From Halotalea alkalilenta DSM 17697 (GTDB taxonomy: Bacteria; Pseudomonadota; Gammaproteobacteria; Pseudomonadales; Halomonadaceae), in the NCBI RefSeq assembly GCF_000621205.1, contig NZ_KK211226.1, positions 1-64,000 of the forward strand: a stretch of 64,000 nt of DNA, in the 5' to 3' direction. Under the pieces are notes generated by a model, which saw only the letters and a list, made by a program, of their open reading frames with translations, ran no database searches and was not told where the DNA came from. Shown piece after piece: positions 1 to 10,286 of the stretch. The position numbers and the translations under genes were made by a program. The stretch's first letter is position 1. Each line of letters opens with the position of its first letter.

Positions 1-3000
1 CGTGGATGTCGACGCGGGATGCATCGATCACCAGGTCCTGCCCGGCGCTCAGGCGAGCGTCGCCTTGGATGTCGAGACGGCTGCCGAGCACTTCGACGCT
101 TTCGCGGCGCTCGGTGAGGTTGGGCTGGCGATTGACATCGAGGCGCGCGTCGGTGACCGCCTCGAGGCGCAGGTCACGCCCGGCGGCGAGCGTTGCATCT
201 CCTCCCGAGGCGATCTCGGCGCGGTTGACCAGGTCTCCCCCGGCGCGCAGCTCGAGGCGTTCGCCGGCGACGATCCGGCCGCCGCCGTCGAGCGCGGTGA
301 AGGCGTGGTCGCGGCTGCCAGCGACGATTGCCAGCCGGTCGTTGACGATATCGCCTTCGAGCGCGCGCAGGTCGACCTGAGCCGCGGATATCTCGCCGCC
401 GATGGCGTTGCGGATGCTGTCGTTCGCCACCATCGAGACCCGCTCGCCGGCCTCGACCAAGCCCCCTTGGAGGATCGAGCCGCCGGCCGAGAGCGTGGTA
501 TCCCGCGCGGCCGTGAGCGTGCCGACGTTGATCAGCTCGCTGCCGCTGATCAGCTCGATGTCGCGCCCTTGCACCAATGCGCCGCCGCGCAGCGTGCGCG
601 AGTCCAACTGGGCGAGGTAGAGCACCGGGACGAGTACCCACTGCCCCTCGACCTGCTGCCACTCGGGCCAGACGATGTCGTGGGTCAGCGCGGCGGTCTG
701 GGCCGGGCTCAGGCTGACGCCGACGGTGAGTCCGAGCGGCTCGCTCGAGGCGATGGCGTTGTCGAACAGGTAGCGCAGCTGATCGGCTTCGCTGCCCAGG
801 CGGTCGTCGACGAAGCGAGAGCCGGTAGCGGCCTGCACCGCACTGCCGACCAGCCGGCTTTCGTAGCGACCATCGCCCAGCAGCCGGTAGGCATCGTCAT
901 CGCTGTAGCCGAGCTTGTCGAGCAGGTAGTCGGAACCAAGGACGCCTTCGAGGCCGGTGAAGGCCGGATTCGACTCGATCAGGTAGCGGCTCTGCGGCGA
1001 GGGATTCTGGACGAACAGGCCGTACTCACCCTGGGGCAGGCGAAAATCCGGCTGCTCGACGGGTGCGATGCGCTCGAATGGCACATCGGCGTAGCTGGCC
1101 GGTGACAACGCCGGCGCCTCGGCCTCGAGGGGCTGAAGGGCTGCGGGAAGCTCACCATTCAGCGCTTGCCCTGCCGTCGCCCCCTCAGCGGGAGGCGGCG
1201 ACGGGGCGGCAGCGCCATCGTTGCCGGCCAACTCGAGCCGCGCCCCTGCGTCGGCCGCCGGCGTCTCCGGGCCACCTTCCGTCCGCGCCAGCGCGTCGAC
1301 CGCGCCGGCCACGCGCTGGGCGGCCACATCGCCCGCCTGCGTCCCAACACGCTCTATCGACCAGGCCGCGCGACTGGCCGAGCTCAGATCACCCGCTTCG
1401 CGCTGGCTCGCGCTCGCCGCCTGGGGCGCGAGGGTATAGCTCAATCGCGCGACCGGCTCCGCCACCGACGTATCGCCAAGCCGCCCTTCGAGCTGCGCCT
1501 GGACCTGTTCGTCGACCTGGCCGTTGACCAGCCGTTCGGCGGCGACCAGCGTTACCCGCTCGCCGGCCTGGATCGTCGAGGCGACGGTACCGGGGATCTC
1601 CTGGCGCGAGGTGACGTCGCTGACCAGGCTGTAGGTCCTGCCGGCGATGATTGCCGGCAGTGGCAGCGGCTCGCCCTGTTCGTCGAGGCCGCTGCGCGCG
1701 TTCCAGTCCTCGATATCGGCGTTACGCTGATCGGAGGAGCTCTGGACGTATCTGTCGTCGCCTGAGTCCCGGTAGCTCTGGTTGTGTTGGTATTCGCGCC
1801 GGCGCTGCTCGAGGAAGGCGGTGGGTCCGCCGTTGTCGATCTCGCGGGCACGGATGCTCAGGTCGCCTCCGGCGGCGACCAGACCAAGGGTGTTGCTGAA
1901 CCGATCGGCGTCGATCGTGACCTCGCCGCCGCCCACCAGCCGCGCCAGCGGCGAATCGGCGACTACCTCCTGGCGCAGCGTGTCGTAGACGATCGGCTGG
2001 TAGTAATAGGAGGTTCCTACATACCTACGTTTGGGAGAACAGCCTCCTCTTTCGCCACAATTTTCGTAAAGCATCCGGTACCGATCGACCTGGGTCGCGG
2101 TGTAATCGATCCAGCTTCCTTCGCTGAAGCTCAGGGTCGAGAAACGATCGCGGGTGTTGATCACCTCATCCGCGGCGAGACGCAGATCGCCCTGGGCCTC
2201 GACGCTGCCCGAGCGGTTCTCGAACAGCCGCGCCCGGCCGCCCTGGTCATCGGCGGCGAAGTCGAAGCGGCCGAGGCTGAACAGGTCGGCGTAGCGGTTG
2301 GTCAGGCTGGCTGCGCGCAGGCGCATGTCGCCAGTGGAGAAGATCAGCGCGTCCGGCTGGTTGACGATCTCGCCCGCGCTCACCCGCAGCGTACCGCCGG
2401 CGCCGAGGGTGCCTTGGTTATCCAGCCGTGCGGCCTCGATCTCGAGCGCGCCGGTGGCAGTCAGCCGCCCACGGTTGTCGAGCGCCTGGGTCAGCTGGTA
2501 GCGGGCATCGCCGCCGCTGAGCAGGCGGCCACGCTGGTCGAGCGAGGTGGCGGAGAGCTCGAGCCCACTGCCGGCCGAGATCGTTCCGGCATTGACCAGC
2601 TTGCCCTGCAGCCGCAGGGTCATGCCCTGGTTGCTGGCCATTTCGCCTTGGTTGCCGAGGCTCACGGCCTCGACCTCGAGCGTACCGGCAGAGGCCAGCC
2701 GATCGCCGACGCCGAGCCCCAGCGCACCGAGCGAGGTCAGGCTCAGCGCGCGGTTGCCAGCCAGCCTGCCGAGCCCATCGACGTGCTGCGCACTCATTGC
2801 CAGCCCGCCGGTGCTTTCGAGCGTGCCACCGGCGCCTTGGAATTCACCCGCCTCGATCTCGGCCTGGCCCAAGCCGGCGTGGCGCAGAAGGCCCCCCTGG
2901 TTGCGCCAGCGCTGCGCCGCAAGCGTCAGGTTCTGGTTGGCGAAGGAGAGCTTGCCGTCGCGGTTATCGAGCACGCCCTCCACCCGCAGCCGGCTGTCTC

Positions 3001-6000
3001 CGTCGGTGCCGAGGGCGCGCAGCTCGCCTCCACGGTTGTCGAGCCCGTCGCTATCCAGCACCAGGCTGTCGACGGCTTCGATCAAGCCGCCGTCGCGGTT
3101 GTCGATGCCGGCCGCGCGCAGCAGTAGCGTATCTCCCGCCAGCTGGCCCGAGCGGTTGTCCAGCCGCTCGGCATCCAGCGCCAGCGCCCCCTGGGCGAGT
3201 ATCCTGCCCCCCTGGTTGTCGAGGGAGGAGGTCTCCAGCGCCAATGGCCCGCTGAGCGCGGCGAGTTCGCCTTCGCGGTTGTCGAATTCGCCAAGCTCGA
3301 AGCTGCCCTGCCCGGCCTGGATGACCCCGGCGCGGTTGTCCAGCTCGGCGGCGCTGAGCTCGAGCGCCCCACCGTCGACCAGCAGCAGGCCACCGCGGTT
3401 ATCGACGCGCCCCTCGGCGGCGATAAGCCGCATACCCCTTGCGCCAGCCAGTAGCCGGCCACCCTCGTCAACGCCCTCGTCAACGCCCTCGCCATCGTCC
3501 TCGACGCCGTTGTCGAGCAGTACCGCCTGCAGCGTGAGCCCCAGCGCGGCGAGCGCGCCGCCGCGGTTGTCGATCCGCGCGGCATCGAGCACCAAGTCGC
3601 CCTGGCGTACGTCGATGGTGCCACCGCGATTGTCGAGACTGCCTTGGACGCGGATCAGCGCCCCGGCGGCCTCGGCCAGCAGTGAGCCATCGCGGTTGTC
3701 GAGACTCGCGGTGTCGAGCGACAGCCGCTCGGCGATCACCGCGCCGCCCTGGTTGTCCAGATGAGCGCCGCTCAGGCTCAGCGCATGGGTCGATTGCAGC
3801 TTGCCGCCCTGGTTCGAGAGCGCGCCGTCGATGCGCAGTTCAGCCCCCTCGCTGCCACCGGCGACCAGCCCACCCTCGCCGTTGTCGAGCTCACCCGCGG
3901 TGAGTTCGAGCCGCTCGGCGAGCATCCGGCCACTGCGGTTGTCGATGGTGGCGGCGTTCAGAACTAGCTGGTCGGCGGCGAGGGTACCAGCGCCGTTGTC
4001 CAGCGCCCCGCCCATCGACAGCTCGGCGCGCTGCGCGGCCTGCAGCTGCCCGGCGCGGTTGCCGACTGCGCTTGCGATAGCGAGGGTCAAGTCGCCATCG
4101 GCGGCGACCACGGCGCCGTCCTGATTGTCGAGGCTCTCGGCGTCGAGACGCGTCTCGCCACCGACGAGCGAGCCCGCGCGGTTATTCACCACGCCCCCCT
4201 CGAAGCGCAGCCAATCGTCGCTCCACAGCCGCCCGCCTCGATTGTCGAGCCCACCGCTGGCGACCAGCGCGAGCTGCCGCGCGGCGATGTCGCCACCTTG
4301 GTTGTCGACCGTGCCGGCGCGGATCATCAGCGGCGCCTCCAGCGCCTGCACCACGCCTGCGCGGTTGGCGAGCGCCGAAGCCAAGGTCAGCGTTAGTTCG
4401 CCGCGGTCGGCGACGATCGTGCCACCGTCGCTGTTGTCGAGGGCGTCCGCATCTATCCTGCCCTCGGCGCCAAGCAGCACGCCGCCACGGTTGTCGACTC
4501 CCAGCGCGTCGAGACCCAGCAGCTCCCCGGCCTGGAGGCGCCCGCCGCGGTTGTCGAGCAAACCCTCGAGGCGCGCATCGAGATCGCCCTGGCGCGAGAT
4601 CACGACCCCCTCGCGATTGACCAGCGAGGCGGCATTCGCCGCGATGCTGTCAGCGGAAATGCTGCCCTCCTGGTTGAGCAGCGCCAGCGCTTCGAGCTCA
4701 GCGGTCCCGCTCGCCTGCAGCCGCCCCTGGCGATTGTCGAAATCCCCGCTGGTCCGCAGCCGGAGCGAGCCTTCATCGGCGGCGATGGTACCGTTGCGGT
4801 TGTCGATCGACGCGCTGGCGTCGAGGCTGAGCCGCTTGCCGAGCAGCAGGCCGCCGCGGTTGTCGACGCCAGCGGCGGTGACCGCGAGCTCCTCGCCCGC
4901 CTGGAGGCGCCCGCCGGCGTTCGCCAAGGCCTCGTCGAGGGTCAACCGCAGCGATCCCGTGGTAGCGATGATCGAACCCGCTTCGGCGGCGAGTTCACCG
5001 TGCTGGTTGAGCAGCGTACGGGCGTCGATGCCGATGCGCGCGGCGCTGACACGGCCACCGCCGTTGTCGAGCCTATCCGCGCGGAGATCGATCGCCTCTG
5101 CCGCGCTGAGCGTGCCGTTCTGGTTATCGAGCGTTGCAGCCAGGGCGAGATCGAGCTTTCCGGCGGTAGCGCCGACGATGCCGTCGCGGTTATCGAGCGC
5201 CGCGGCGGACAGCTTAAGATCGCGAGCGACCAGCTGGCCGCCTGCGTTGTTCACCCGGCCGCTCGCCGCGAGCGACAGCACAGCCTGGGCGGCCTGCAGC
5301 CGGCCGTCGTGATTGTCGACCAGTTCGTCGAGAGTGATGCCCAGCTCGCCGCTCTCGGCACTGATCAGCCCAGCAGCGTTATCGAGCGTGTGTGCGTCGA
5401 GCACGACGTCGTCGGCGACCACCACCGCGTCGCGGTTGTCGAGATGTTGGGCAGCGAGGTCGAGCCGCTGCGCCGCCTGCAGCTGGCCACCCCGATTATC
5501 GAGCGTGCCGACCACCTGCAACCGGGCGCTGCCGCTGCGGGCGGCGATCAGGCCGCCGTCCTGGTTGCCGAGTTGGTCCGCATCGAGCGTGATCTCTTCG
5601 CCGACCAAGGTGCCGCCGGCATTCTCGAGCGTCCCGGCGGAGAGCGTCAGCTCTCCCTGGCGTGCGAGCAGGCGGCCGGCGCGATTGTCGAGATCCCCTC
5701 CGCTCAGCCGCAGCGTATCGCCGGCGATCACGCCCTGGCGGTTGGCCAGCGTGGCGGCTGAGAGCACCAGTTCGCCCTGGTCCGCCACCAGCAGCCCATC
5801 GTTATTGTCGATGGCCCTGCGCGCGGCGAGCGAGAGCGGTCCCTGGACGGCTTCGATCACCCCATCACGATTGCCGGAGAGCGCGCCCAGCTCGAGCGCG
5901 ACGAGGTCGGCGATCAACGTGCCTGCGTTGTTGTCCAGCTGGTCGGCGGCAAGCTCGAGCCGCCGGGCCGCCTGCAGTTGGCCGGCCTGATTGTCGACCG

Positions 6001-8344
6001 TACCTGCCACCTGCAACCGGGCGTCGCCGGCAAGCGCGGCGATCAGGCCACCGTCGCGATTGCCGAGCCGGGTCGCGGAGAGCTCGACCTCATCGCCGGC
6101 CAGGGTGCCTCCAGCGTTGTCGAGCGCCGAAGCGGAGAGCGTCAGTTCGCCCTGGCGCGCGATCAGTGAGCCGCTGGTGTTGTCGACCGCCTCGTGCGCC
6201 GCGAGCTCGAGCGGGCCGGTGGACGCCTCGATGATCCCATCGCGGTTGCCGGAGAGCCGCCCCAAGGTCAGCGCCAGCCGTTCGGCGAGCACGATCCCTT
6301 CACTATTGTCCAGGCCGCCGGCGGTCAGCTCGAGCCGTTCGCCGGCCTGCAGCGTGCCTCCCTGGTTGGCGACCGTACCTGTCACTTCGAGACGCGCATC
6401 TCCCCTCCGCGCCACTACTAGACCGCCGTCGCCGCCCTCCCGCCGGTTGTCGAGCGACGCCGCGTGCAAGAAAAGAGTTTCACCGTTGAGCTCCCCGTCG
6501 CGGTTGTCGATCTCTCCCTCGGCGAATACCTGGAGCGCGTCCTGCGCTGCGATCCGCCCGGCCCGGTTGTCGAGCCCGGTCTCCACCTCCAGGCGCAGTC
6601 CACCCTGGTCGGCCACCAGCTGGCCATTGGCGTTATCGAGACTTTGCGCCGCCAGCGCCAGCTGCTGGCCGGCAATCACGCCGTCGCGGTTGTCGAGCCG
6701 CGCCGCCGAGACGCTGACTTCGCCCGTCGATGCCTGGATTCGCCCGCCCTGATTGTCGAGTGCCGCCGAGGTTTGCAGCACCAGCGGACCATCGCTCGCC
6801 GCCAGCACGCCACCGCGATTGCTCTCGAGCGCGCCCAGCGACGCCTCGAGCCGGGGCGCTGCGACCATCCCCCCCAGGTTGTCCAGGCGCTCGGCCTCCA
6901 GCGCCAGCGCGGTATCGGCGCGCAGCTGGCCTTCGCGGTTGTCCAACGCACCGGCATCGACCTTAAGCGTATCGGCGGCGATCACCCCGCGCTGGTTGTC
7001 CAGCGTCCCGGCGTCGAGCGAAAGAGCGCCACCGTCGACCAGCAGGCGGCCATCGCTGTTGTCGAGCCGCTCGAGCGCGAGCTCCACGTGCTGTCCCTGG
7101 GCGAACTGAAGCGCCCCGCCGGCATTGTCGAGACGGCGCGCCTCGATGTTCAGCGCACCGCTCGCCGCCAGCGTGCCCTGGTTGACCAGCGTCTCGGCAC
7201 CGAGGGTCACCTGGTCGCCGCTGAGCTGCCCTTGGTTGACGAGTTCGTCCCCGGCGCGCGCATCGATCTGCGAGGCGAGCATGCTGCCACGCTGGGTGAT
7301 CCGCTCACCGGCGGTGAGCGCGATGCCACCGCCCGCGCGCAGCGTGCCTTGGTTGCTTATCTGCCGCTCGGCCGAAAGGCGCAGGTCGGCCGCGCCGTCC
7401 AGGGTGCCGTCGACCTCGATACTTGCCGCATCGGCGGTGAGATCCCCCCGGCTCGAGGCGTTGGCCAGCGTCAGGCCGCCGGCCGCATCGATGCGCAGCT
7501 CACCCCCGCTGGCCGCCATGTCGCCGGCCAGGCGCACGCCGACCCCGGCCTCGGTACCGACCAGGCGAATGCTGTCGGCGTACATGCCCCCCAGCGCAGA
7601 GGCGTCGATGGCGAACTCCGGTGTCGCCCCCTGCGCGCCTTCGAGCGGCGTCGCCTCGAGCGTGCCGGCATCGACCTGATTGCGCCCGGTGACCACCTCC
7701 AGGCGCTTGGCATGCAAGGCGGCATTGAATTCAGCGGCACGGGTGACGATCGCGAAACGATCGACCCGGCTGGCGTCGAGCCCGAGCCCTTCGATTGCCA
7801 CCTTTCCGGCATCGACGGAGAAACCGCTCAGCTCGCCCTGGTCGATCAGCGGTCGACCGGTCGACAGGGTCACCTGGGGCGTATTGATGAAACCGCAGCC
7901 GTCACAGACGATCCCGGAGGGGTTGGCGATCACCACCGCTGCGGCCTGCCCCGCGACCTCGGTGTAGCCGGCGAGCCGCGAGCCACCGCCGCCGGTGACC
8001 TCGTTGACGATCAACCGCGCCGCCGAGCCCTGCAGATTGGGGTTACCGACGATCAGGCCGGCCTGCTCGGTCGCCTGCCACTTGTCGGTGGCGTTGTTGA
8101 GAATCGCGCCTTCACGGCCGACATCGAAGGACTGGTAGCGGTTGTGCGAGAGCCCCCGCTCGTTCGGCGTAGCGATATCGACCACCGGGACGCCATTGGC
8201 AGCCTGGTCGATGCGGGTATTCTGGCCGCTGCCCGGCGCCACGACGATGCCATCGGCAAGCGCCGCGACGGGCTGCCAGACCAAGGCGTTGATCAGCACC
8301 ACGGCGAGCAGCCGGGCCAAGGGAGAAGAAGCGGGGTCGCGCAT
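1..8344 (-). CDS. Giant TpsA-type filamentous haemagglutinin-like exoprotein (3' end outside window)
   Basis: The frame is open from an ATG at 8344 to the left edge, giving at least 2,781 residues with no stop. The first ~30 residues look like a signal peptide ending VAALA. A TPS secretion domain follows, with NPSGI at about residues 141-145, a CDGC pair at 147-150 and then GFINT, as in FHA/HMW/CdiA proteins. From about residue 400 to 1,980 the protein is a long array of LDNRGG-type repeats. Towards the left edge are the FHA-like signatures YLIESNPAF, LGSDYLL and LTHDIVW. Its partner TpsB lies 47 bp upstream on the same strand, so the protein should be secreted by the two-partner route as an adhesin or as a CdiA-like toxin carrier. 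The C-terminus that would separate these is missing here. Family assignment is firm; function is inferred. Confidence 0.93.
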   Translation of the reverse strand, partial: MRDPASSPLARLLAVVLINALVWQPVAALADGIVVAPGSGQNTRIDQAANGVPVVDIATPNERGLSHNRYQSFDVGREGAILNNATDKWQATEQAGLIVGNPNLQGSAARLIVNEVTGGGGSRLAGYTEVAGQAAAVVIANPSGIVCDGCGFINTPQVTLSTGRPLIDQGELSGFSVDAGKVAIEGLGLDASRVDRFAIVTRAAEFNAALHAKRLEVVTGRNQVDAGTLEATPLEGAQGATPEFAIDASALGGMYADSIRLVGTEAGVGVRLAGDMAASGGELRIDAAGGLTLANASSRGDLTADAASIEVDGTLDGAADLRLSAERQISNQGTLRAGGGIALTAGERITQRGSMLASQIDARAGDELVNQGQLSGDQVTLGAETLVNQGTLAASGALNIEARRLDNAGGALQFAQGQHVELALERLDNSDGRLLVDGGALSLDAGTLDNQRGVIAADTLKVDAGALDNREGQLRADTALALEAERLDNLGGMVAAPRLEASLGALESNRGGVLAASDGPLVLQTSAALDNQGGRIQASTGEVSVSAARLDNRDGVIAGQQLALAAQSLDNANGQLVADQGGLRLEVETGLDNRAGRIAAQDALQVFAEGEIDNRDGELNGETLFLHAASLDNRREGGDGGLVVARRGDARLEVTGTVANQGGTLQAGERLELTAGGLDNSEGIVLAERLALTLGRLSGNRDGIIEASTGPLELAAHEAVDNTSGSLIARQGELTLSASALDNAGGTLAGDEVELSATRLGNRDGGLIAALAGDARLQVAGTVDNQAGQLQAARRLELAADQLDNNAGTLIADLVALELGALSGNRDGVIEAVQGPLSLAARRAIDNNDGLLVADQGELVLSAATLANRQGVIAGDTLRLSGGDLDNRAGRLLARQGELTLSAGTLENAGGTLVGEEITLDADQLGNQDGGLIAARSGSARLQVVGTLDNRGGQLQAAQRLDLAAQHLDNRDAVVVADDVVLDAHTLDNAAGLISAESGELGITLDELVDNHDGRLQAAQAVLSLAASGRVNNAGGQLVARDLKLSAAALDNRDGIVGATAGKLDLALAATLDNQNGTLSAAEAIDLRADRLDNGGGRVSAARIGIDARTLLNQHGELAAEAGSIIATTGSLRLTLDEALANAGGRLQAGEELAVTAAGVDNRGGLLLGKRLSLDASASIDNRNGTIAADEGSLRLRTSGDFDNRQGRLQASGTAELEALALLNQEGSISADSIAANAASLVNREGVVISRQGDLDARLEGLLDNRGGRLQAGELLGLDALGVDNRGGVLLGAEGRIDADALDNSDGGTIVADRGELTLTLASALANRAGVVQALEAPLMIRAGTVDNQGGDIAARQLALVASGGLDNRGGRLWSDDWLRFEGGVVNNRAGSLVGGETRLDAESLDNQDGAVVAADGDLTLAIASAVGNRAGQLQAAQRAELSMGGALDNGAGTLAADQLVLNAATIDNRSGRMLAERLELTAGELDNGEGGLVAGGSEGAELRIDGALSNQGGKLQSTHALSLSGAHLDNQGGAVIAERLSLDTASLDNRDGSLLAEAAGALIRVQGSLDNRGGTIDVRQGDLVLDAARIDNRGGALAALGLTLQAVLLDNGVEDDGEGVDEGVDEGGRLLAGARGMRLIAAEGRVDNRGGLLLVDGGALELSAAELDNRAGVIQAGQGSFELGEFDNREGELAALSGPLALETSSLDNQGGRILAQGALALDAERLDNRSGQLAGDTLLLRAAGIDNRDGGLIEAVDSLVLDSDGLDNRGGELRALGTDGDSRLRVEGVLDNRDGKLSFANQNLTLAAQRWRNQGGLLRHAGLGQAEIEAGEFQGAGGTLESTGGLAMSAQHVDGLGRLAGNRALSLTSLGALGLGVGDRLASAGTLEVEAVSLGNQGEMASNQGMTLRLQGKLVNAGTISAGSGLELSATSLDQRGRLLSGGDARYQLTQALDNRGRLTATGALEIEAARLDNQGTLGAGGTLRVSAGEIVNQPDALIFSTGDMRLRAASLTNRYADLFSLGRFDFAADDQGGRARLFENRSGSVEAQGDLRLAADEVINTRDRFSTLSFSEGSWIDYTATQVDRYRMLYENCGERGGCSPKRRYVGTSYYYQPIVYDTLRQEVVADSPLARLVGGGEVTIDADRFSNTLGLVAAGGDLSIRAREIDNGGPTAFLEQRRREYQHNQSYRDSGDDRYVQSSSDQRNADIEDWNARSGLDEQGEPLPLPAIIAGRTYSLVSDVTSRQEIPGTVASTIQAGERVTLVAAERLVNGQVDEQVQAQLEGRLGDTSVAEPVARLSYTLAPQAASASQREAGDLSSASRAAWSIERVGTQAGDVAAQRVAGAVDALARTEGGPETPAADAGARLELAGNDGAAAPSPPPAEGATAGQALNGELPAALQPLEAEAPALSPASYADVPFERIAPVEQPDFRLPQGEYGLFVQNPSPQSRYLIESNPAFTGLEGVLGSDYLLDKLGYSDDDAYRLLGDGRYESRLVGSAVQAATGSRFVDDRLGSEADQLRYLFDNAIASSEPLGLTVGVSLSPAQTAALTHDIVWPEWQQVEGQWVLVPVLYLAQLDSRTLRGGALVQGRDIELISGSELINVGTLTAARDTTLSAGGSILQGGLVEAGERVSMVANDSIRNAIGGEISAAQVDLRALEGDIVNDRLAIVAGSRDHAFTALDGGGRIVAGERLELRAGGDLVNRAEIASGGDATLAAGRDLRLEAVTDARLDVNRQPNLTERRESVEVLGSRLDIQGDARLSAGQDLVIDASRVDIH
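2400..7140 (-). repeat. FHA-type tandem repeat array inside the TpsA gene
   Basis: On the plus strand the short motif cggttgtcgag and close variants (ggttatcgag, cgttgtccag) recurs about every 60-66 bases. On the coding strand each copy encodes a LDNRxG core within a roughly 20-residue unit, the beta-helix repeat of filamentous haemagglutinins. The copies are diverged rather than identical. A few units use NQG instead of DNR, mainly near 7,200-7,400 and 2,600-2,700. The array also creates long open frames on the opposite strand that are not genes. Confidence 0.85.
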
Positions 8345-8391
8345 GGCTCTCGTTCTCTGTAGCGGTTCGCGCCGAAGGGAGGGAGGGCGTT

Positions 8392-10101
8392 TCATAGCGT
8401 CAGGCCGAGCTCGAAGTAGATCGGGGTTTCACGCTGGGGCAGCGCTCTGGGGCGCTCGATCGACCGGGAGATGCCGAGCAGTGCCGAGAGCCGCTCGCCG
8501 CGCAGGCCGAACTCGAGCGCCGCGCCGCTCATCCTGCCGTGGAGTTCATCGTTGTAGCGGCCGTGACGGATCACCCCGAGGTCGTAGGCCAAAGTCACCT
8601 CGAAGAGATCGAAGACCCTTGGCACCGGGTTCAGCGGCTGCGACCAGGTCACCTGGTTACGCCAGTAGCCGCCGGTATCGCCGGGTAGCGACTGCTCGCT
8701 GAAGCCGCGCACCGAATCCTGGCCACCGAGGCTCAACCTGGCCGGACTGTAGAGAACGTCGGGGCTCCACTGCGCGTGGAGCAAGCCTAAGTAGCGCAGC
8801 GGCAAGCCGGCGACGCTGAACGGGCGCAGGTAGCTCAAGGTCAAGTTCGCCTTGTCGTAGCGGGCTTTCGGCGCGCCATCGGGACGGCCATCGTCATCGT
8901 CGGCACCGAACAGCCCGATACCGTGGGACCAGGCGACATCGCCGTTGAACAATCCACCGGCCAGCCTGCGCCCATGGTTGAGCCCCAGCCGCCACTCGCT
9001 GAGCACCCGGCTGCTGACGCCGATGCGCGTGCCGTCGATGTAGTTGCGCGTCGCCGTTCGCGAAAGCTGGGTCGACAACGAGGTCTTGCTGGTCTGGTCG
9101 CGGGCGATCAGACGCTCGGCACGCAGCAGATGGCGCTCGCTCTTGCCATCGAGGTCGAAGACGAAACCGTTGGCCTCGCCGCGGGTGGCGTAGGCGCTGT
9201 CGATATAGCGGTAGGCGAAGTTCCAGTAGCCATAGGGCAGGGAGTAGCCGACTTGGTTGCTGTCGGTATTGCGTTCGGCCCCTCGCGCCTGGCTGCGGCT
9301 CAGCTGGAGGTCGAACTGGTCGGCGAGGCCGAGTGGGTCGTCGAGCCACAGCCCGAGCCCCCACTGCTGGCGTCCGACCGAAGGCTGGCCGCCATTGTGG
9401 CGGGAGAGATGGATTCGCCAGGGGCGCCCAGGGTCGTCTTCCAGGACCACACGGCTACCGCCGACCCGCTCGCCAGGGCGAAGGGCCGCGGTCACTCGCC
9501 GGGAAGCCAGCCGGTTGAGCTGGTCCAGCGTTTGCTCGATGTCGCGCAGATTGAGCGCCTCGCCCAGCTCGAGCGGGCTGGCCATCGCGACCGAAGACGC
9601 CGGCAGGGTCGCGGGGCGATCGATGCCTTCGAGCCGCCCTTCGACCACCCTCACCACCAGCGCCTCATCGGTCTCCTGCACCGGCAGGTAGGCTCGCGTG
9701 GTGATGAAGCCTCGATCCAGGTAGTCGTTGGTGATGCTCGCCAGCAGCGCGTTGAGCGCCGCAGCGTCGAGGCACTTGCCGAGATGCTCGCGGCGCAGTG
9801 CCTCCAGGCGCTCGGCGGGCAGCCGCTCGCCGCCCTCCACCACCAGCCGCCGTACCGTCACGCAGCCCGAGCCGACCGCCGCCGGGGGCTGCTCCCGCAG
9901 GGTCGGGGCGGGCTGCAAGCGCTGCAGCCCATCGAGCCGCTGACGTTGATCCTCGATCAATCGCCGCTGGCCCTCGCGCTGCAGCTCCAGGTCGCTCGGC
10001 GTACTCGACTGCGCCCAGCAAAGCGGCGCGCCAAGCAGCAAAAGCAAGAGACCGCCCCATTTGCCCCGCACTCGCGGCGGGACAGCTACCGATAAGCCCA
10101 T
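8392..10101 (-). CDS. TpsB outer-membrane transporter (FhaC/ShlB/HecB family)
   Basis: A 569-residue protein if started at the ATG at 10101, directly before a hydrophobic signal sequence (GGLLLLLLGAPLCWAQ). The frame is open further upstream to 10233, but those residues are not signal-peptide-like. After the signal come a Gln/Arg-rich helix, a POTRA domain (about residues 75-150, containing VRRLVVEGGERL and the conserved DYLDRGFITTRAYLP) and a beta-barrel ending YFELGLTL. Omp85/TpsB proteins of this class export a single large TpsA. The tpsA gene starts 47 bp downstream, so the two probably form one operon. Confidence 0.94.
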   Translation of the reverse strand: MGLSVAVPPRVRGKWGGLLLLLLGAPLCWAQSSTPSDLELQREGQRRLIEDQRQRLDGLQRLQPAPTLREQPPAAVGSGCVTVRRLVVEGGERLPAERLEALRREHLGKCLDAAALNALLASITNDYLDRGFITTRAYLPVQETDEALVVRVVEGRLEGIDRPATLPASSVAMASPLELGEALNLRDIEQTLDQLNRLASRRVTAALRPGERVGGSRVVLEDDPGRPWRIHLSRHNGGQPSVGRQQWGLGLWLDDPLGLADQFDLQLSRSQARGAERNTDSNQVGYSLPYGYWNFAYRYIDSAYATRGEANGFVFDLDGKSERHLLRAERLIARDQTSKTSLSTQLSRTATRNYIDGTRIGVSSRVLSEWRLGLNHGRRLAGGLFNGDVAWSHGIGLFGADDDDGRPDGAPKARYDKANLTLSYLRPFSVAGLPLRYLGLLHAQWSPDVLYSPARLSLGGQDSVRGFSEQSLPGDTGGYWRNQVTWSQPLNPVPRVFDLFEVTLAYDLGVIRHGRYNDELHGRMSGAALEFGLRGERLSALLGISRSIERPRALPQRETPIYFELGLTL

Positions 10102-10286
10102 ACGCACCGCCCATCCTGCCCAACATGCCGTACAGCGAAGCCGCCTCGACTTGACTATTCCGGCGATGCTCACGCTCTGCTCGGCACTAACATCGGCACG
10201 CACATGGATGAACTTGAGTTCTTGCCGATGCACTTTCGGACACGCCGTCGGCTCTCAATGGCGAAGAAGAGCAACGACCAAGCGCT

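Noticed and set aside
2-8362. Many long plus-strand open frames opposite the TpsA gene
   Set aside because: They are low-complexity Arg/Ser/Ala/Pro or acidic translations of the antisense strand of the FHA repeats; the minus strand frame is continuous and carries recognisable domains.
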